Made by a program: the position numbers and the translations under genes. A stretch of 64,000 nucleotides of DNA from G965227875 sp965227875 (GTDB lineage Bacteria > Pseudomonadota > Alphaproteobacteria > Rhizobiales > JAJFHC01). The stretch's first letter is position 1. The number at the start of each line of letters is the position of its first letter. The notes beneath the pieces are model-generated. The model had not been told where the DNA came from. It did no database searches and worked only from the letters and a program-made list of their open reading frames with translations. The stretch spans positions 2,790,001-2,854,000 of the forward strand of contig OZ245783.1 in the NCBI GenBank assembly GCA_965227875.1, read 5' to 3'. Positions 60,533-64,000 of the stretch are shown here, piece after piece.

Positions 60533-62737
60533 CTATTTCGTCTCCATGGTCCAGACGCCGTCCCAGTCGGCCGGGGGCGGGGCCTCGCGGAAGGCCGCCG
60601 TGCGCTGGGCGTAGAGATCGAGCACGCCGGTGAGCCCGTAGGTTTCGGCCATTGGCCGGCAGATGCGGATTGCCGCCTCCACCCCGTCCCAGTCCTGGCC
60701 GAGATAGGCCGTGAGCATGTCCCGGTGCGCGGCGGAATAGGCTTCGAAATCGGCGGCTTCCGGGTTCTCCACGACCGTGTAGATTTTCTCCGGTTCCGTC
60801 TTGCCCTTCACCCGGATTGTGTCGACCTCGAGCAGGAAAAAAGCCTCGCCGACGAGCGATGCCGTCATCGCGCCGAGGATGATGTTGATGCCGTAGGTCT
60901 TGGTCTGGCCCTCGAGACGCGACGCCAGGTTCACGCTGTCGCCGAGCAGGGAATAGTCGAAGCGCGATTCGGATCCCATGTTCCCGACGACGCAGTCGCC
61001 CGTATTGATGCCGACGCCGACGTCGAGCGGCAGGAAGGGGATGCCCGCCTCCTCGGCTTCCTTCTTGCGCTCGAGGTTCACGGTCTCCAGCCGGTGCAGC
61101 ATGTCGATGCCCGCCCGCGTCGCGTTCACCGCGTGGTCCGGGTCGTCGAGCGGCGCGTTCCAGAACGCCATGATGGCGTCGCCCATGTATTTGTCGATGG
61201 TTCCCCGGCGCTCCATGATGGCGTCAGACAAGGGCGTCAGGAAGCGGTTCATGAGCGAGGTCAGCCCCTGCGGGTCTTCCTTGAAGCTCTCCGATATGGA
61301 GGTGAAGCCGCGCACGTCGCTGAAGAGGATCGTCATCGTGCGGGTTTCGCCGCCGAGCACCAGCTTTTCGGGATTCTCCGCAAGCTGTTCGACGAGGTCA
61401 GGCGAGAGATACTGGCCGAAGGCGCTGCGGATCTGACGTCTCTGGGCCTCTTCGCGGTAATAGTTCATGAACGCGAGAAAGCCGAAGACCGCGAAACTCG
61501 AGAGCAGCGGGTAGGCCACGTCGAGCAGCACGCCGTCCTCGGTGAACTTGTACCAGGACATGCCGGTGAGCGTGGCCGCCGTGACGGCGCCGATGGCGAA
61601 GACCGGCAACGGGCCGAAGGCGGGAACGAGGATGATCATCATCAGCCCGATCCCGAAGGCGATGGCGACCTCGATGCCGGAAAGCGCCGCCGGCCGCTTG
61701 AGCCGCGTTCCGGAAAGGATGTTCTCGATGACCTGGGCATGGATCTCCACGCCGGGCATGGCCGGGTCGACGGGTGTCGTCTTGAGATCGTGCATGCCGG
61801 TCGCGGACGTGCCGACGAGCACCAGCCGCTGGGCGAGGCCCGGCACGGGCAGGGGGCCGTTGAGGATCTTGTGCACGGGAATGTAGCGCCGCGGGTCCGA
61901 CTTCGAATAGTGCACCCAGAGCTGGCCGCGCGGACCTGTCGGCACCTCGTTGCGGGCGACCACGACCGAGTTTATCCCGTGGTCGCCGGTCTTGATGAGC
62001 ACCGCGTTCGAGCCCGTCGCCACCCGCAGCAGTTCCGTCGAGAGTGCCGGCACGATGCGCCCCTGCGCCTGCAGCATGAGCGGCACGCGGCGCACCACGC
62101 CGTCATGTTCCGGACTGATCGAGAACAGCCCCCGGCCGGTGGCGGTCGACTCCAGTTCCGGCACGTTCAGCAGCAGGCCCGGATAGGAGATCAGGTAGGG
62201 GCGGGGGTCCTTGCCCAGCGTGCCCACCGAAGTCTGGTGCTTGTCGGAGCCCACGTTGAGTTCGTTGTGCCCGGACTGGCCGGCGACGACCCTGGCCCTG
62301 CGGAACGCGAGCCCGAGAAGCACGTCGTTGCTGGGCGCGTTCTTGAGCTTGCGCCGGGTTTCCTCGTCGATGGACTGCAGGCTGTCGGCGATCAGGCCCG
62401 GCGACATGCGGTCGGGTTCGGGAAACAGCACGTCGAAGGCGATGGCCACCGCGCCCGACGCCGTGATCCGCTGGACGAGCTCCGCGATCTTGGTGCGCGG
62501 CCAGGGCCACTGGCCGATCATCTGCAGGCTGGCGTCGTCGATATCGGCGATGACGACGGGAAACTGGTTGGTCTCGCGCGGCTTCAGCTGCTGGTAGAAG
62601 TCGAAGATCTTGAGCCGGAAGGTCTGCAGCGGAGGCGGGTCCCACGCCCGGAACACCACCAGCACCATGAGCAGCAGGAGACCGAGCAGCCGCGCCGCGC
62701 CGAAGCGCCTGGCGAGCCTGACTGCAAGGTCCTTCAT
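60533..62737 (-). CDS. CHASE2-domain adenylate/guanylate cyclase
   Basis: The 734-residue protein has an N-terminal helix (LLGLLLLMVLVVF), an extracytoplasmic CHASE2 sensor domain of about 300 residues (VVIADIDDASLQMIGQWPWP; AIAFDVLFPEPDRMSP; LVGTSATGMHDLKTTPV), three helices at about 360-430, and a class III cyclase domain from about 465. Catalytic features are ILFSDVRGFT (metal Asp), YMGDAIMAFW (second metal Asp), and GDSVNLASRLE (transition-state Asn and Arg). A 100-residue C-terminal extension follows. It makes cAMP or cGMP in response to an unknown periplasmic signal. It starts 42 bases after the stop of an RTX gene on the same strand. Confidence 0.95.
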   Translation of the reverse strand: MKDLAVRLARRFGAARLLGLLLLMVLVVFRAWDPPPLQTFRLKIFDFYQQLKPRETNQFPVVIADIDDASLQMIGQWPWPRTKIAELVQRITASGAVAIAFDVLFPEPDRMSPGLIADSLQSIDEETRRKLKNAPSNDVLLGLAFRRARVVAGQSGHNELNVGSDKHQTSVGTLGKDPRPYLISYPGLLLNVPELESTATGRGLFSISPEHDGVVRRVPLMLQAQGRIVPALSTELLRVATGSNAVLIKTGDHGINSVVVARNEVPTGPRGQLWVHYSKSDPRRYIPVHKILNGPLPVPGLAQRLVLVGTSATGMHDLKTTPVDPAMPGVEIHAQVIENILSGTRLKRPAALSGIEVAIAFGIGLMMIILVPAFGPLPVFAIGAVTAATLTGMSWYKFTEDGVLLDVAYPLLSSFAVFGFLAFMNYYREEAQRRQIRSAFGQYLSPDLVEQLAENPEKLVLGGETRTMTILFSDVRGFTSISESFKEDPQGLTSLMNRFLTPLSDAIMERRGTIDKYMGDAIMAFWNAPLDDPDHAVNATRAGIDMLHRLETVNLERKKEAEEAGIPFLPLDVGVGINTGDCVVGNMGSESRFDYSLLGDSVNLASRLEGQTKTYGINIILGAMTASLVGEAFFLLEVDTIRVKGKTEPEKIYTVVENPEAADFEAYSAAHRDMLTAYLGQDWDGVEAAIRICRPMAETYGLTGVLDLYAQRTAAFREAPPPADWDGVWTMETK

Positions 62738-62779
62738 CCGCTTGCCTCCCTGTCCGGCCGCACGGCGGATCCGGTTCCC

Positions 62780-64000
62780 CTAGAACGTGATCGTATCCGT
62801 CGTGTCGGCGTCGTCGTGAATGAAGGTCAGCGTGCCGGACGAGATGCCCGAGAGCGTCGCGAAATGCACGGGCGCGTTGCCGCCTGCGCCATCCGCGTCC
62901 ACGCGGAACTCCGTATCGCTGCCGTTCACCGTGGCCGTGATGAAACTGGCCTGCGAGGGCGTCGAGTAGCCGCTGCCGTCGAGATAGTCGGACAGGTCGA
63001 GAACGTCGTTTGCGAGATCGAAGTCGGTGATCGTGTCGATGCCCGTTTCCCCGTCGAAGAAGAGGAACGTGTCGGTGTCGGTGTCCGTGCCGCCGGACAG
63101 GGTATCCGAGCCCGAACCGCCCGCCAGGAAGTCCTCGCCCTCGAGCCCCTGCAGGAAATTGTCCTCGCCGTCGCCGATGAGCAGGTCGCCGAACTCGGTG
63201 CCGCGCACGTTCTCGACATTGAAGATCCGGTCGATATTGTCGTATCCGTCGACGCCGAAATTGTTGCCGAGATCGACGCGCACGCCCTGGTCGGCGGTGA
63301 AGCCGGGATTGTCCGAAGAGAGGTCGAATTCGCGGCTGTAGTCGATCGTGTCCGTGCCGCCGGCGCCGTCGATGAAGTCGCTGCCGGCGAGCGGACGGAA
63401 CCGGTTGGCGTGGTCGTCGCCCACGATCCAGTCGTCCATGAAGCTGCCGCGCACGTTCTGGATGTTGACGAAGAAGTCGGTGTCGCCGAACGTGTCGGTC
63501 GCCTCCAGGGCATGCAGGTCGATGGTCACGCCCTGCGTCCCGCCGGTGAACGAGTAGTCGAGTTCGTTGGTGCCGCCGCCGCCATTGATGATGTCGTCGC
63601 CGGCCATTGCTCGGAACTGGTTGTCGTTGGCGTCGCCGAAGAACTCGTCGTCGAACATCGAGCCGCGCACGGATTCGATGTTGGACAGGCTGTCGATCCC
63701 GCCGAAACCGTTGGACGCGACGCCGGATTCCAGGTCGACATCGACACCGGTCGGGGCGTTGCGATAGTCGATCCGGTCCCAGCCCGAGCCGCCGTCCACC
63801 GTGTTGTTGCCGCCGAAGGCCCGGAAGCTCTCGAAATCGTCATTGGCGGCGTTGCCGCCGGTCAGGATGTCGTTGCCGCTGGTGCCGAACACGACCTCGA
63901 TGTTCGACAGCGTGTCGGTATCGCCGAACGTGTCGGTCGCGACGCCGGTGGCGAGGTTGACGTTGACCGGGCCGCCGCCGGTTTCCGAGGAGTAGTCGAC
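62780..64000 (-). CDS. RTX calcium-binding protein, C-terminal part (start beyond window)
   Basis: The frame is open from the window edge (first codons VDYSSETGGG) to a stop at 62780, giving 407 residues of a longer protein. It has about five imperfect ~65-residue repeats, each with a valine-Asp strand (GVDVDLESGVA), a SNIESVRGS segment and RTX-like GGxGxD turns (FRAMAGDDIINGGGGTNELDYS). These are followed by a classical nonapeptide run (FLAGGSGSDTLSGGTDTDTDT) and a terminal DFDLANDVLDLSDYLDG domain ending TDTITF, typical of VC_A0849-type type I secretion targeting. It is therefore a second type I substrate. It has no sequence resemblance to the giant protein's units beyond RTX turns. An internal GTG at 63892 is not a start. 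Confidence 0.9.
   Translation of the reverse strand, partial: VDYSSETGGGPVNVNLATGVATDTFGDTDTLSNIEVVFGTSGNDILTGGNAANDDFESFRAFGGNNTVDGGSGWDRIDYRNAPTGVDVDLESGVASNGFGGIDSLSNIESVRGSMFDDEFFGDANDNQFRAMAGDDIINGGGGTNELDYSFTGGTQGVTIDLHALEATDTFGDTDFFVNIQNVRGSFMDDWIVGDDHANRFRPLAGSDFIDGAGGTDTIDYSREFDLSSDNPGFTADQGVRVDLGNNFGVDGYDNIDRIFNVENVRGTEFGDLLIGDGEDNFLQGLEGEDFLAGGSGSDTLSGGTDTDTDTFLFFDGETGIDTITDFDLANDVLDLSDYLDGSGYSTPSQASFITATVNGSDTEFRVDADGAGGNAPVHFATLSGISSGTLTFIHDDADTTDTITF

Overview
The window is high-GC DNA from an alphaproteobacterium, probably a marine or host-associated heterotroph. This rests on gene content: TRAP and polyamine-type ABC importers, a sulfopropanediol-dehydrogenase-like gene, RTX and type I secretion genes, a XylX-like dehydratase, a CtrA-like TTAA-N7-TTAA box and many LacI, TetR, Crp and XRE regulators. 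The species cannot be named from sequence alone. It reads as ordinary chromosome with accessory patches.

Layout. 1-4126: EamA exporter (cut by the window edge) and LacI regulator on minus, a LacI operator, then a HisD-superfamily (HpsN-like) dehydrogenase and an SDR on plus. 4248-6368: tRNA-Phe, a secreted protein of unknown function and an IS3 transposase remnant. 6369-9344: TRAP importer, with an intrinsic terminator between the binding protein and the membrane subunits. 9795-11249: a prephenate-dehydrogenase-like domain fused in frame to an unrelated domain. 11311-16907: binding protein, two permeases, ATPase and creatininase in one operon, facing a TetR gene whose likely operator covers the operon's -35 box.

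18124-38179 is the most striking part. A type I secretion ATPase and HlyD adaptor face a 4655-residue protein made of nine 487-residue tandem units (LamG-like domain, RTX nonapeptides, conserved DFNRAEGD module), a divergent tenth LamG domain and an acidic tail. A membrane protein and a TPR-sulfotransferase follow. The units are mosaics of two LamG core types with long identical blocks, so the array appears to have been reshaped recently by recombination. A type I exporter beside a sulfotransferase recalls the RaxST/RaxAB logic of Xanthomonas, but a functional link is inference.

38326-41892: a lone cyclic-nucleotide-binding protein, an Old Yellow Enzyme/FAD oxidoreductase and a mandelate-racemase-group enzyme. 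42107-49122: a sulfane-sulfur operon (DUF2892, two YeeE/YedE half-transporters, ETHE1-like persulfide dioxygenase, DUF442-SQR fusion, SulP, 1-Cys peroxiredoxin) with a Crp/Fnr regulator upstream and a perfect palindrome at the expected -41 position. 49201-56116: small metabolic genes including VOC-gabT, two GNATs, an XRE-cupin regulator, an amidohydrolase and a XylX-like dehydratase. 56280-64000: GGDEF-EAL protein, acyl-CoA dehydrogenase with a 3-hydroxyisobutyrate-dehydrogenase-type enzyme, CHASE2 nucleotide cyclase, and the C-terminal part of a second RTX protein.
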